64,000 bases of DNA from Nostocales cyanobacterium HT-58-2 (GCA_002163975.1 CP019636.1:5087501-5151500); one strand, 5' to 3'; numbered from the stretch's first letter, positions 27,010 through 36,668 are shown. A program made the numbers and translations. The notes: generated by a model from the sequence alone, not told the origin.

Positions 27010-28026
27010 ATGGAGACGCTAAAGTATTTTTTGCCCCAGGTCTGGTTTGTCATTCTAGCCCTCTTCTTGTTGCTCTATGTGATGCTAGATGGATTTGACT
27101 TAGGTGTAGGCATCTTATCTCTAACTTCAAAAGATGAAAAACGCCGCAGCATCCTCATGACGAGCTTGAGCAACATTTGGGATGCTAACGAAACTTGGCT
27201 GGTTCTGATGGCAGGGGGTCTTTTTGGAGCCTTTCCCCTAGCTTATGGCGCGATTCTCAACGCGCTATACATCCCAATTATCACAATGGTGTTTGGGTTT
27301 ATCTTTCGGGCTGTGGCGTTTGAGTTTCGGGAGCTAGCAAACCGAAAATTCCTTTGGAATTTCGCTTTTGGTGCAGGGAGTTTTGTGGCAGCCCTCAATC
27401 AAGGTTTTGCTCTTGGTGCTGTGCTAAAAGGTATTTCCGTTGATGAGAGAGGTCACTTTATTGGGACATCTTGGGACTGGCTAAGTTGGCAAACAGTGCT
27501 GGTAGCTTTAACCCTCATTCAAGGATATGTCCTGATTGGCTCAACTTATCTGATTTGGAAAACGACAGGAGAGTTGCAAGCGACCCATTACAGAACTGCT
27601 AAAATTGCAGCTTGGACAACATTGATTGGTGCTATTTTTATCACAATTACGACACCAATATTTTATGAAAGTGCCAGGACTCGCTTATTTCAGCAACCGC
27701 TTGTGTACATCTTTGCCGTCATTCCCATACTAGGAGTTGTGCTGATTTGGCAACTTCTCCAAAGCCTGAACCGTAAAGAAGAAAGAGCACCTTTTATTTG
27801 GACAATTCTTCTTTTCGTTCTCACATTTATAGGACTGGGATTAGTTGTTTACCCCTATATCATTCCTATGAAAATCACCATCTATGAAGCATCTGCTGAT
27901 CCTAGTTCGTTAGTGATTATGATTATCTTCATGGGCTTCCTCATTCCCGTGATGCTGTTCTACAACCTTTACCAGTACATTGTTTTCCGGGGCAAAGTGA
28001 CTGGCGGTCATTACGGTGGTGAGTAA
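27010..28026 (+). CDS. cydB: Cytochrome bd quinol oxidase subunit II
   Basis: Partner of CydA in the bd oxidase. The ATG at 27010 (METLKYFLPQ) is preferred to an in-frame ATG at 26986, since AGAGG precedes it. The protein begins VWFVILALFLLLYVMLDGFDLGVGIL, the standard CydB signature, and has about eight or nine helices with SNIWDANETWLVLMAGGLF and PLAYGAILNALYIPI. At ~338 residues it is a normal length. Spaced about 90 bases after cydA on the same strand. Confidence 0.95.
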   Translation: METLKYFLPQVWFVILALFLLLYVMLDGFDLGVGILSLTSKDEKRRSILMTSLSNIWDANETWLVLMAGGLFGAFPLAYGAILNALYIPIITMVFGFIFRAVAFEFRELANRKFLWNFAFGAGSFVAALNQGFALGAVLKGISVDERGHFIGTSWDWLSWQTVLVALTLIQGYVLIGSTYLIWKTTGELQATHYRTAKIAAWTTLIGAIFITITTPIFYESARTRLFQQPLVYIFAVIPILGVVLIWQLLQSLNRKEERAPFIWTILLFVLTFIGLGLVVYPYIIPMKITIYEASADPSSLVIMIIFMGFLIPVMLFYNLYQYIVFRGKVTGGHYGGE

Positions 28027-28120
28027 TATTGTTTTACTTGAAGCTTGATACATTCAGGCAAGGTGGAGAGGTAGTGCGGTGAGTTCTCAAAGGGAAAGAT
28101 ATTGCTTGCATTTTCAAAAC

Positions 28121-29026
28121 TTAAGGAATAGGCACTGCTCTTAGCAACCGCTCCATCACAGTTCTTGCCCTTCGACCTCCTACGGGAATCAGCCGATGGC
28201 AAAGAACATGAGGAGCCAGAAATTTGACATCATCAGGAATAGCATAATCACGTCCTAAAAGAAAAGCTAGAGCCTGAGTTGCCCGTTGTAATGCCACGGT
28301 ACCACGAGGACTCACGCCAAGAGTGATTTCCTCATCCTGTCGTGTTGCCCGCACTAAGTCAAGTATGTACTGTTGTAAAGAAGTCTCTACTTTTACCTGA
28401 GAGCAAATTTGCTGCAATTGCTGTACTTCTGCCAAAGTAATGCCGGGTTGTAAATCAGTCAAACTGAGTTTCTGGTGACGTTGTAGCATTTGGAGTTCTT
28501 CGGCTTGGGTGGGGTAACCCAAGCTCAATGACAACATGAAGCGGTCCATCTGCGCTTCTGGCAGTGGAAAAGTACCTTGGTACTCGATAGGATTTTGAGT
28601 GGCAATCACAAAGAAAGGTGTAGGAACACCACGAGAGACGCCATCTACTGTCACCTGCTGCTCTTCCATAACTTCTAATAGAGCCGACTGAGTACGAGGT
28701 GTCGCACGGTTAATTTCGTCTGCGAGCAGAACATTGGCAAATACTGGACCTGGAAGAAAGTTAAATTCACCAGTTTTAGGATTCCAAATGTTAGTCCCAG
28801 TGATGTCAGTTGGCAGTAAATCGGGAGTACATTGTAGACGTTGAAACTTTCCATCGATAGAACGAGCTAAGGATTTGGCAAGGAGAGTTTTGCCAACCCC
28901 AGGAACATCTTCCAATAGAGCATGACCGCCAGCTAGCAAAGCGACTAGCACTAAACGTATGACCTGGCTTTTCCCAACAATGGTCAAAGCCAGGTTCTGT
29001 GTCAAAGCGTCAATTTTTTCTCTCAT
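28121..29026 (-). CDS. MoxR-family AAA+ ATPase
   Basis: Started at the ATG at 29026 (MREKIDALTQNLALTIVG); the frame extends to 29107 but those residues are not domain-like. Walker A is LLEDVPGVGKTLLAKS, Walker B VLLADEINRATPRTQSALLE, and the sensor region FFVIATQNPIEYQGTFPLPEAQMDRF. MoxR ATPases act as chaperones in assembling or activating protein complexes, usually with a VWA-domain partner; no such partner is in the window. ribF lies upstream on the same strand. Confidence 0.92.
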   Translation of the reverse strand: MREKIDALTQNLALTIVGKSQVIRLVLVALLAGGHALLEDVPGVGKTLLAKSLARSIDGKFQRLQCTPDLLPTDITGTNIWNPKTGEFNFLPGPVFANVLLADEINRATPRTQSALLEVMEEQQVTVDGVSRGVPTPFFVIATQNPIEYQGTFPLPEAQMDRFMLSLSLGYPTQAEELQMLQRHQKLSLTDLQPGITLAEVQQLQQICSQVKVETSLQQYILDLVRATRQDEEITLGVSPRGTVALQRATQALAFLLGRDYAIPDDVKFLAPHVLCHRLIPVGGRRARTVMERLLRAVPIP

Positions 29027-29131
29027 GCACTCATGAATTAGAGAATACAGAGTAGGGAATAGGTAAGAAGACGCGTCCTTGTCGCCCCTAATCCCCATTC
29101 CCTTCATTAGTATTCCCTCAGTAGAGCTAAA

Positions 29132-30244
29132 CTAACACTCGGCGGTAAAAAAAGCTCTGGCAACAGCACAATCTTGTTGAATTTGGGTTTTTAGGGCTTC
29201 TAGAGAAGAAAATTTTTGTTCGGGTCGCAAAAATTTTTCTAGCTGCACCACCAGCTTCCTTCCATACAAATCACCGGACCAATCTAACAAATGGATTTCT
29301 ACAGATTCATACGTACCATTTACAGTTGGGCGATGACCTATGTTCATCACGCCCAAGTAAGCATTCTCCAAGTTATCTAGTGTCTCACCCAATGTCAAAA
29401 CACGAACAGCGTAGACACCATTGCGGGGCACAAACTTGTCTTTTGGTAATTGTAGGTTGGCTGTGGGAAAGCCAATAGTTCTGCCCAGCTGTTGACCTTT
29501 GACGACAGTACCGATAAGAGTGTATGCACGTCCCAAGAGTTGATTTGCTTGTTGGATGTCACCATTTTGTAAGACTTGCCGAATGAGTGAAGTGCTAATG
29601 CGAGCTTCCTGGCTGGAAACAAGGCTAGCCTCACTGCTGTCTACAGATCCATGACAAGCACAAGTTTCTAGAGGAACGATAGTCACAGGAATGCCGTACT
29701 TGGTGGCGAGCAATTGCAAATCCTGAGCAGTACCACTGCGGTTGGAACCAAAGCAAAAATCTTGCCCGACGCTAATTCGTGCAGCTTGCAATTGTTCCAC
29801 TAGAATCTTTTCTACAAATTGTTCAGGAGTTAAAGCAGATAATTCTTTATCAAAGGGCAGCAGTACCAGTTGTTCTACTCCCAGCGATCGCAACTGATGG
29901 ATCTTTTCCTCTAGTGGTGTTAACCAAGTACGGGGTTGCCCGGTAAAAAATTCTTGTGGATGGGGATTGAAGGTGACAACCGTCGAGTACACGTGTGGAG
30001 TTTGAGAAGACACCGAGAGTGGCAGACGCGGTGACGCACAAAGAGAAACAGTCCCCGTGTCACCGCGTCCCCGTGTCTTTGCATCCTCTTCTCTCCCCGT
30101 GGGCGGCAATATGGGTTGAATAACCCTTTGATGACCAAGATGTACGCCGTCAAATTTGCCAAGAGCAACAAAAGTTGGAGTTAGAGCCAATTTGGTCGAA
30201 GAAGTAACCCACACAGAACACCCATTTTGAGACAAATTTACCAC
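29132..30244 (-). CDS. ribF: Bifunctional riboflavin kinase / FAD synthetase, with internal repeat insertion
   Basis: Makes FMN then FAD from riboflavin. The N-terminal FAD synthetase domain has VALGKFDGVHLGHQRVI and TVVTFNPHPQEFFTGQPRT. The C-terminal riboflavin kinase domain shows GRTIGFPTANLQLPKDKFVP, GVYAVRVLT, MNIGHRPTVNG and EIHLLDWSGDLYG. Between residues ~46 and ~85 lies a segment of repeat-like composition (AKTRGRGDTGTVSLCASPRL) that breaks the synthetase domain between helix and strand but keeps the frame. Apart from that the length fits. Start is a GTG. Confidence 0.94.
   Translation of the reverse strand: MVNLSQNGCSVWVTSSTKLALTPTFVALGKFDGVHLGHQRVIQPILPPTGREEDAKTRGRGDTGTVSLCASPRLPLSVSSQTPHVYSTVVTFNPHPQEFFTGQPRTWLTPLEEKIHQLRSLGVEQLVLLPFDKELSALTPEQFVEKILVEQLQAARISVGQDFCFGSNRSGTAQDLQLLATKYGIPVTIVPLETCACHGSVDSSEASLVSSQEARISTSLIRQVLQNGDIQQANQLLGRAYTLIGTVVKGQQLGRTIGFPTANLQLPKDKFVPRNGVYAVRVLTLGETLDNLENAYLGVMNIGHRPTVNGTYESVEIHLLDWSGDLYGRKLVVQLEKFLRPEQKFSSLEALKTQIQQDCAVARAFFTAEC
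29993..30106. repeat. In-frame intergenic-type repeat inside ribF
   Basis: About 114 bases including GTCCCCGTGTCACCGCGTCC and CCGTGTCTTTGCATCC, a low-complexity GTGTCACCGCGT type frequently found between cyanobacterial genes. It falls between the conserved HQRVI and VVTFNPHPQEF blocks of RibF and is a multiple of three. Confidence 0.65.
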
Positions 30245-30425
30245 GTCGATTCTGGCATTTAAGATTTTTTAAGCTATCAACTGTCAGCTTATACAGTTGT
30301 CAGTCCCAAGTCACGAGTCGTTGAGTCGGATAACGAGTTATTCCACCCAGTTCTCATGACAAGAGAACTGTCTTTGTACTAACTGCTGAAAGCTCCTAAT
30401 CACCAATCTAATCCAAAATCTAAAG

Positions 30426-31340
30426 TTACTCCGACTGCAAACTGTAAGCAGAAAACTGACTAATAGGAATAGATTCTGATAACAGGACTGGCACACGGAC
30501 TTGGAGTACCATTCCTTCACGTGCCATGATAGCACCTGGAAATTCCTCCGCTGCTTCTTGTCCGACACGATCCAAAAACTCATCGTCGTGGGATGGATCG
30601 TGGTGAAAAATGACCAAGGTTTTAACGTTAGCGGCTTTGGCGACCTTTACAGCTTCTTGCCATGTAGAATGCCCCCAACCCATTTTCGGTCTGGTCGAAG
30701 AATGATATTCTTCGTCTGTGTAGGTGCAATCATATATGAGGATGTCGGCGTTACGAGCTAACCATAGGACATTCTTATCTAGCCTATCAGGATAATGTTC
30801 GGTATCGGTAATGTAAGCAGCAGATCCACCACGCCAGTTTACCCTGTATCCTATGGCTTCACCTGGATGATTCAGCGGTGCTGTTTCTACGGTAATGTCA
30901 TGAATGTGAATAGGTTGCCCTCGGATAACGTCGTGAAAATCTAAATTTGCCTGCATAATCTGCAAGGGAACGGGAAAATTTGGGTGCAGCATCTGGTCAT
31001 TGAGACGCTGTTCTATGGTTGAACCATCAGGAGCGATCGCACCGTAAATATGAAAGGTGTTTCCCCTGATAAACCCAGGAGAAAAGAAGGGAAATCCCTG
31101 CACATGATCCCAGTGGGAGTGGGTAAAGAAGATGTAAGCCTCTATCGGCATTTGAGGCAACAAAGATTGTCCTAAAACATGCAGTCCTGTACCTCCATCG
31201 AAAATTAAACATTTGCCCCCCACTTGCATTGAAATGCAAGGGGTGTTCCCGCCATAACGGACGGTGTGTGGTCCTGGACAGGGTATACTGCCGCGAACGC
31301 CCCAAAAATGTACGGTAAATTGATTCTTTATCCTAGACAT
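30426..31340 (-). CDS. MBL-fold metallo-hydrolase
   Basis: Beta-lactamase-fold hydrolase. The N-terminus is HFWGVRGSIPCPGPHTVRYG and GGNTPCISMQVGG, then FDGGTGL. The metal-binding motif is FTHSHWDHVQGFPFF (His-X-His-X-Asp-His form), followed by later ligands near APLNHPGEA, ITDTEHYPD, ILIYDCTYTDEEY and VIFHHDPSHDDEFL. At 304 residues it matches a subgroup often found with signalling proteins, but its substrate cannot be told from sequence. Neighbours (ribF, surE) are housekeeping. Confidence 0.88.
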   Translation of the reverse strand: MSRIKNQFTVHFWGVRGSIPCPGPHTVRYGGNTPCISMQVGGKCLIFDGGTGLHVLGQSLLPQMPIEAYIFFTHSHWDHVQGFPFFSPGFIRGNTFHIYGAIAPDGSTIEQRLNDQMLHPNFPVPLQIMQANLDFHDVIRGQPIHIHDITVETAPLNHPGEAIGYRVNWRGGSAAYITDTEHYPDRLDKNVLWLARNADILIYDCTYTDEEYHSSTRPKMGWGHSTWQEAVKVAKAANVKTLVIFHHDPSHDDEFLDRVGQEAAEEFPGAIMAREGMVLQVRVPVLLSESIPISQFSAYSLQSE

Positions 31341-31629
31341 GGGTGTTGCTTACTGGACTGAGCAGGCACTCAATACAAAGAATGGTCACTTATCTTGTTA
31401 AGTTTATGCTGTCTCACGGCTTTTGGTGGTGGAGGAATTTCTTGGTAAAACAGCATACCTTGTTTAAGGTTGCTTTTGTCTTTGTATCTGAAAAATTCTA
31501 AGATGGCGGTCTCAGATTTTCTCAACGTTTGCGTATGGTTTATCTTCCATAACGCTCCTAATTTTATAACCTATATTTTCCTGTGATGCATTGATAAAGC
31601 CAGATATACTTACCTTATAAGAGAAAATT

Positions 31630-32427
31630 TTACGGAAATTTAAAGTTCCATTGAGACAATTTATTCAATCCATTTGCATAAGTAAGATTGTATTGCAATG
31701 GGGTTATACTGATGAAGTTTTTACGGATGACATGAACATCGATAGGTATATTTTGAGGGAGATTTAGACCTACTGGCGGTTCCACATCTTCTATAACTTC
31801 TCCCGTTAACCAGTAGTAAGTTTTACCACGGGGGTCTATCCGTTTATCAAAGACATCCACGTAACGCCGTACTCCCTGACGGGTGACAGTGACTCCTGCA
31901 ATTTCTTCCCATTTAACAGCAGGGACATTGATATTCAGTAACATCAAATCAGGCAGAGGATTTTGCGCCAGTCGCCCTACCAAAATTTTGGCAAAGTTAG
32001 CAGCAGGCTGAAAGTCTTTACTAGTATGACTGGCAAGACTCAGCGCTACACTGGGAATGCCTTCAATCAAACCTTCCATTGCCGCAGAGACTGTACCAGA
32101 GTAGAGAATTTCGGTTCCTAAGTTAGCACCTTGATTAATGCCAGACAGAACTAAATCTGGTGAAGAATCTAACAAAGCCCATAGCGCCAATTTAACACAG
32201 TCTGAAGGAGTGCCATCACAAGCCCAAGCTTTCACAGCAGGATGAAAAATCGACTCAACCTTTTCGGCGCGAATTGGTTGGTGCATTGTTAATCCATGCC
32301 CAGTTGCTGAACGTTCCCGATCTGGGCAAACTACAGTCACGTCATAATCGGCTTCTGCTAAAGTGTTTGCTAAGGTACGAATACCTAGGGCAGAAATACC
32401 GTCATCGTTGCTAATTAGTATTTTCAT
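31630..32427 (-). CDS. surE: 5'/3'-nucleotidase SurE
   Basis: Metal-dependent nucleoside-monophosphate phosphatase. The start MKILISNDDGISALGIRTLA has the catalytic NDDG. Other conserved parts are VVCPDRERSATGHGLT, WACDGTPSDCVKLAL, LVLSGINQGANLGTEILYSG with the substrate loop, and ALSLASH. Its 265 residues are normal for SurE. It is upstream-divergent from pheS. Confidence 0.96.
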   Translation of the reverse strand: MKILISNDDGISALGIRTLANTLAEADYDVTVVCPDRERSATGHGLTMHQPIRAEKVESIFHPAVKAWACDGTPSDCVKLALWALLDSSPDLVLSGINQGANLGTEILYSGTVSAAMEGLIEGIPSVALSLASHTSKDFQPAANFAKILVGRLAQNPLPDLMLLNINVPAVKWEEIAGVTVTRQGVRRYVDVFDKRIDPRGKTYYWLTGEVIEDVEPPVGLNLPQNIPIDVHVIRKNFISITPLQYNLTYANGLNKLSQWNFKFP

Positions 32428-32453
32428 ATACCTTCGCTATGAGTTCATACTTA

Positions 32454-32511
32454 ATAGTCAAGAGTTAAGAGTCAAGAGTCAAGAGTTAAGAGTCAAGAGT
32501 CAAGGAGTCAA
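32454..32511. repeat. STRR-type heptamer tandem repeat
   Basis: Successive AGAGTYA heptamers (AGTCAAG, AGTTAAG) occur about eight times between the divergent surE and pheS genes. This is the short tandemly repeated repetitive type described in filamentous cyanobacteria, and the run is prone to copy-number change. No function is implied. Confidence 0.75.
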
Positions 32512-32713
32512 AAGGAGAGGGCACTCACTCCTCAAATATTCAAAATTTAAAGTTACTCTTTGTGCGTTCTGCTGTTGGGCGAAGCGGTTAAACTGATAAG
32601 AAGTTTGGGTTATACTATTGTCTTTGAGCAATCAATGGCATCTTAACTAATTGTTATTTGTCCAGTGGTCTAAGCTTTGGACTTATGACTGATAATTAAT
32701 AACTTAATGAATA

Positions 32714-33706
32714 ATGACTAACACTTTAGAAGCTCAACTTTTAGCACTGCGAGAGGAAGGAGAAAAAGCGATCGCCGCCGCCGATACGCTGGAACGCTTG
32801 GAGGAACTAAGAGTCAGTTACCTGGGGAAAAAGGGTCAGCTGGGGGCGCTGTTGCGGAGTATGGGACAACTCAGTGCAGAGGAACGACCGAAAATAGGGG
32901 CGATCGCCAATACAGTCAAAGAAGCCCTGCAAGATAGCCTAGATCAGCAACGTGCCGCCTTGGAAGGCGCGAAAATCCAAGCACAGCTAGAGGCTGAAAC
33001 TTTGGATGTGACGATGCCAGGAATTTACCGTCCGCAAGGTCGCGTCCATCCCCTTAATGGCATCATTGATAAAGCTTTGGACATCTTTGTTGGTTTGGGC
33101 TACACTGTGGCTCAAGGACCAGAGATGGAAACAGATTACTATAACTTTGAAGCTCTGAACACCCCACCCGACCATCCTGCCCGTGATATGCAGGATACTT
33201 TTTATTTACCAGATGGAAATCTCCTGCGGACTCATACCTCCTCAGTACAAATTCGTTATATGGAAACTGAGGAACCACCCATTCGAGTGATTGCTCCAGG
33301 GCGAGTTTACCGGAGAGATAATGTAGATGCGACTCACTCAGCGGTTTTCCATCAAATTGAACTTTTAGCAATCGACGAGGGACTAACATTTACTGACCTT
33401 AAAGGCACCATTAAAGTCTTTTTGCAAGCGATGTTTGGCGATTTGCCAATTCGCTTCCGTGCCAGTTATTTCCCGTTTACAGAACCTTCTGCTGAAGTTG
33501 ATTTGCAGTGGAATGGTCGTTGGCTGGAAGTGATGGGTTGCGGTATGGTCGATCCAAATGTGCTGAAATCAGTCGGTTACGACCCAGAAATTTACACAGG
33601 GTTCGCCGCTGGTTTTGGTGTAGAACGCTTCGCAATGGTTCTACATCAAATTGATGATATTCGCCGCTTGTATGCAAGCGACCTCCGCTTTTTGCGACAG
33701 TTTTAG
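32714..33706 (+). CDS. pheS: Phenylalanyl-tRNA synthetase alpha subunit
   Basis: Catalytic subunit of the heterotetrameric class II enzyme. The N-terminal coiled coil (about 10-85) includes YLGKKGQLGALLRSMGQLSA. The core begins around residue 100 with HPLNGIIDKALDIFVGLGYT, and shows ETDYYNFEALNTPPDHPARD, the motif 2 region GRVYRRDNVDATHSAVFHQ, and motif 3 FAAGFGVERFAMVLHQIDDI. Its 330 residues match PheS. The partner pheT is not in the window. Confidence 0.97.
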   Translation: MTNTLEAQLLALREEGEKAIAAADTLERLEELRVSYLGKKGQLGALLRSMGQLSAEERPKIGAIANTVKEALQDSLDQQRAALEGAKIQAQLEAETLDVTMPGIYRPQGRVHPLNGIIDKALDIFVGLGYTVAQGPEMETDYYNFEALNTPPDHPARDMQDTFYLPDGNLLRTHTSSVQIRYMETEEPPIRVIAPGRVYRRDNVDATHSAVFHQIELLAIDEGLTFTDLKGTIKVFLQAMFGDLPIRFRASYFPFTEPSAEVDLQWNGRWLEVMGCGMVDPNVLKSVGYDPEIYTGFAAGFGVERFAMVLHQIDDIRRLYASDLRFLRQF

Positions 33707-33771
33707 AAAAGTTAGGAGTCTCAAATTAACTTTGCGTAAAACAAAGTTTAAATGGAAAATATTATGTAAAG

Positions 33772-33832
33772 GGGTCAGTTCCGAAACACTCTCCGTTTGG
33801 GAGGGTTAAGCTGAAAAGCCAGGGACTGACTC
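33772..33832 (+). terminator. Putative terminator hairpin downstream of pheS
   Basis: GGGTCAGTTCC (33772-33782) pairs with GGGACTGACTC (33822-33832) around an inner CTCTCC/GGGAGG stem, followed by TTTT at 33833-33835. It is about 65 bases past the pheS stop. The pairing includes a G-T, so confidence is moderate. Confidence 0.5.
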
Positions 33833-33940
33833 TTTTGCTATGGGCTTCTACTCCCATTTCTTAAATCGAGGCTCATATCGCTCTTTAAGGAGTTGCTAAA
33901 TCCGTTAAGGATCATGGATTTAATAACCTACAATTTTTTA

Positions 33941-34012
33941 GGGCGCGTTAGAAACATAACACACCAGCAGTATCTGAATGGTGCGTTACGCTAGCGCTAA
34001 CACACCCTACCA
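33941..34012. repeat. GGTGCGTTACG...CACACCCTACC intergenic repeat
   Basis: Contains GGTGCGTTACGCTAGCGCTA then ACACACCCTACC. The same theme recurs at 36559-36596 and in part at 38853-38879 (GATGCGTTACGG...CACATCCTAC). It is a dispersed noncoding repeat in this genome. Confidence 0.55.
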
Positions 34013-34050
34013 AATCAAGATTTTGTATTTTATTTAATCCACATTCCTAA

Positions 34051-35496
34051 CTATTTGCAACAATTATCACAGTGACCACAACGCCAGTTATTGACTTGTT
34101 CTTCAAAACCAAAGGCACTTAACAAAAAACGCCAGCGACACTGCCTGGTCGTAAGATACTGATTCATCTGCTTAGCTACGTGCGATTGTGAGACAGATTG
34201 AGTTTTCGCCCCCGGAATAATTTTGTAATGGAAAGGGTCAAGCCACTGAAGTTGTCCGCTGCTATGTAACAGAGAAAGGGCGATCGCACCATTGGGAAAT
34301 TCTCGCGCCACAGTCTTCACTTCCCCTGTTTTTGGTAATTTTTTCAAGACTTGCTGCGCAGATAATTGTAGCTGCTGCAAATTCTCCTCAAAAAACCTTT
34401 GTCTTTGCTTATCTTCTGGATCTAGCCACCCTGTAGGTTCACTGATCAACGTCAGCGCCTCTGCTGGTTTTCCATCTCGTCCAGCGCGTCCAATCTCCTG
34501 AACATACTCTGAAATCAACAACGGCGGGTGAAAATGAACCACCCACCGCACATCTGACTTATTTATTCCCATACCAAAAGCACACGTACAGATAACAAAC
34601 GCCATTTTTCCACTCAGCCATTGTGCCTCTATAGCGCGACGTTCCTCTGCACCCAAGCCCGCATGATAAGCTGCCGTAACGTAACCCTTCTCTTGCAGCC
34701 ATGTAGTGAGTTCTTCACTATCTCGCCTTGTGCGAACATAAACTAACCCAGTTTGTTGTGACTTCTCGTAAAGAAATTTTAATAATTGTTGCTTTCTGCC
34801 TGTTGGAGTCCAAGCTACACGAATATAAGGGTTAATATTAGAGCGATAAGGATAAATGCAAAAAACAGCTGGTTGCTGTAGTTGAAGAACTTCTCGAATT
34901 TTTGTTTGGGCTAGAGGGTCGGCGGTGGCGGTAAAAGCGGCTAGCGCTATGTTTGTTCCCAGTGGTTTCGATTTAAGCAGCGCTGGTCGCACCGTCCCCA
35001 ACCTTCGATAGGCTGGTCTAAAAGTGTCTCCCCACTGTACCAAACAATGCGCTTCATCCAGTATGATGCCATTAATCACAAGTTGTGGCTGACACAACCT
35101 CTCCCACACTGGCTTGCTCAGTAATGTTTCTGGGGACAGGTAAAGTAATCTTAACTGTTGCCGTTCCAACGCCTGTAAAGTCATGCGTCGCTTGTCGGGT
35201 GGCAATTCGCTATGTAAAAGGGCAGCTGGTAAACGCCGTTCCCGGAGTTCCTGCACTTGGTTTTCCATCAGCGCCACCAAAGGCGAAACAACAAGCGTCA
35301 ATCCAGTTTGCAGTAGTGCTGGCAGTTGAAAGCAAATCGACTTTCCCCCACCTGTTGGCATGATAATGAGTGTATCTTCCTTTGCCAACAAACTCTGGAT
35401 AATTTCTCCCTGCGGTGGACGGAAATCTTCATAACCCCAGATTTTTTGAAATGCAGCCCGGGCTTCATTCCAATTGGTTGTTGCAGATTGATTCAT
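34051..35496 (-). CDS. RecQ-family ATP-dependent DNA helicase
   Basis: Superfamily 2 helicase of the RecQ type. Motif I is MPTGGGKSICFQLPALL, motif II LDEAHCLVQWG, motif III AAFTATAD, and motif VI QEIGRAGRDG. The RecQ C-terminal zinc site appears as C-R-W-R-F...NWRCGHCDNCCK. At 481 residues it is short, lacking an HRDC domain. It may process recombination intermediates or stalled forks. It is convergent with pheS's repeat-rich downstream. Confidence 0.93.
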   Translation of the reverse strand: MNQSATTNWNEARAAFQKIWGYEDFRPPQGEIIQSLLAKEDTLIIMPTGGGKSICFQLPALLQTGLTLVVSPLVALMENQVQELRERRLPAALLHSELPPDKRRMTLQALERQQLRLLYLSPETLLSKPVWERLCQPQLVINGIILDEAHCLVQWGDTFRPAYRRLGTVRPALLKSKPLGTNIALAAFTATADPLAQTKIREVLQLQQPAVFCIYPYRSNINPYIRVAWTPTGRKQQLLKFLYEKSQQTGLVYVRTRRDSEELTTWLQEKGYVTAAYHAGLGAEERRAIEAQWLSGKMAFVICTCAFGMGINKSDVRWVVHFHPPLLISEYVQEIGRAGRDGKPAEALTLISEPTGWLDPEDKQRQRFFEENLQQLQLSAQQVLKKLPKTGEVKTVAREFPNGAIALSLLHSSGQLQWLDPFHYKIIPGAKTQSVSQSHVAKQMNQYLTTRQCRWRFLLSAFGFEEQVNNWRCGHCDNCCK

Positions 35497-35630
35497 AAGC
35501 CTGGTAGATAGGAATGATACTGAATCATATCCTCTGCTATGTAACTCCTGGCTCAGTAATCTTATCAGTATTATCCTATCTAGCTATTATCTGCCCTACT
35601 TGCTTTTTTTCTTTTCTTTGCGTCCTACCC

Positions 35631-35688
35631 TGCGGGAAGCCGCTTCGCGTCTATGCAGTAGCCTACGGTAAGCTGCTTTGCATCTACG
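35631..35688. repeat. Two degenerate copies of a 25-bp palindromic repeat
   Basis: TGCGGGAAGCCGCTTCGCGT... (35631-35655) and TACGGTAAGCTGCTTTGCAT... (35664-35688) match at 19 of 25 positions, and each carries an internal GAAGCCGCTTC-like palindrome. A related CTACGGGAAGCTCTTCT occurs near 48269. They lie between recQ and the PPOx gene. Confidence 0.55.
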
Positions 35689-35708
35689 TTTCTCCTGATT
35701 TCGTTATT

Positions 35709-36389
35709 TCATTTACGAATATACTCTTCTACATATTTTGGCAAAACAATCCCTGTATGCAAACGCGAGTCAGCAACTGCTTCACCTGAAATCAGCTGCA
35801 AAGGAAGAACACCTGCCCACACAGGCAAATTATAATCTTCTTCATCATCCAGGGGTGGACCTGTGCGCACTTTGGCAGATGCTTCTGTTAGAGGTAAAGA
35901 AAGAACTAAGGTTCCCTGTAATTCTTGACGATTGGGTGGGCGCACCTCTGACCATCTTCCTGGTACAATATGCTCAGTAAAAGCTCGCAGTGCTTCTAAC
36001 TTTTGGTCAGCGTCTTGTACAAGGGTAGCTGTACCAAATATCACCACAGAACGATAGTTCATGGAGTGGTGAAACGCCGACCTTGCCAGTACTAATCCAT
36101 CTAGCAAAGTCACTGTTACGCAAACTTCAATCCCACTAAGCAGAGAACGTAACATCCGACTGGCTGGGGAACCGTGAATGTATAGTTTATCTTCCACACG
36201 ACCGTATGCAGTTGGAATCACAAACGGTTGATTATCCACGACAAATCCCACATGACAGATCAATCCTTCATCTAAAATCTGATAGATAACCTGAGGCTCA
36301 TAATTGCCGCGCTGAGGCACTCGCTTAATCTGGGTGCGTTGTGTAGGAGTTAATTGTTCCTGATTGATTTTATTGTCTAAAGTACTCAT
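35709..36389 (-). CDS. PPOx-fold FMN-binding flavoprotein (pyridoxamine 5'-phosphate oxidase-like)
   Basis: Started at ATG 36389 (MSTLDNKINQEQ). The split-barrel core shows HVGFVVDNQPFVIPTAYGRV, KLYIHGSPASRMLRSL, and SAFHHSMNYRSVVIFGTATL. These match the pyridoxamine 5'-phosphate oxidase-related family, whose members include PdxH and nitroreductase-like proteins; the true substrate cannot be read from sequence. Two genes away lies a MocR/PdxR-type regulator, which supports a link to vitamin B6. Confidence 0.82.
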   Translation of the reverse strand: MSTLDNKINQEQLTPTQRTQIKRVPQRGNYEPQVIYQILDEGLICHVGFVVDNQPFVIPTAYGRVEDKLYIHGSPASRMLRSLLSGIEVCVTVTLLDGLVLARSAFHHSMNYRSVVIFGTATLVQDADQKLEALRAFTEHIVPGRWSEVRPPNRQELQGTLVLSLPLTEASAKVRTGPPLDDEEDYNLPVWAGVLPLQLISGEAVADSRLHTGIVLPKYVEEYIRK

Positions 36390-36558
36390 AGTTTTGTATT
36401 CCAATTGCTAAAAAATCACAGAAGTCAGTGGGTTAAGTAAAGCAATGACTTAACCGAATAGACTTAGCAAGTAGTAGGCACAAAAAAAGATAACTATGTA
36501 AATAAATTTTAAGTAGCGTGCGTCAGCAACAGCGGGCGTAACGCATTCAAAATCAGGG

Positions 36559-36596
36559 TTTCGGTGCGTTACGGCTGACGCCTAACACACCCTACA
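36559..36596. repeat. GGTGCGTTACGG...CACACCCTACAC intergenic repeat
   Basis: Copy of the repeat at 33941-34012, with an additional GCGTAACGC palindrome at 36536-36545. Located between the PPOx gene and the GNAT gene. It is noncoding and dispersed. Confidence 0.5.
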
Positions 36597-36668
36597 CTGA
36601 CTTTACATTTAGTTATATACATTGGTTTTTTATCGCCTATCTACTTAAATGTATTGAGTCACCCGACT

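Noticed and set aside
35514..35789. 91-codon open frame after recQ
   Set aside because: Covers intergenic repeats and the end of the opposite-strand PPOx gene; composition not protein-like.
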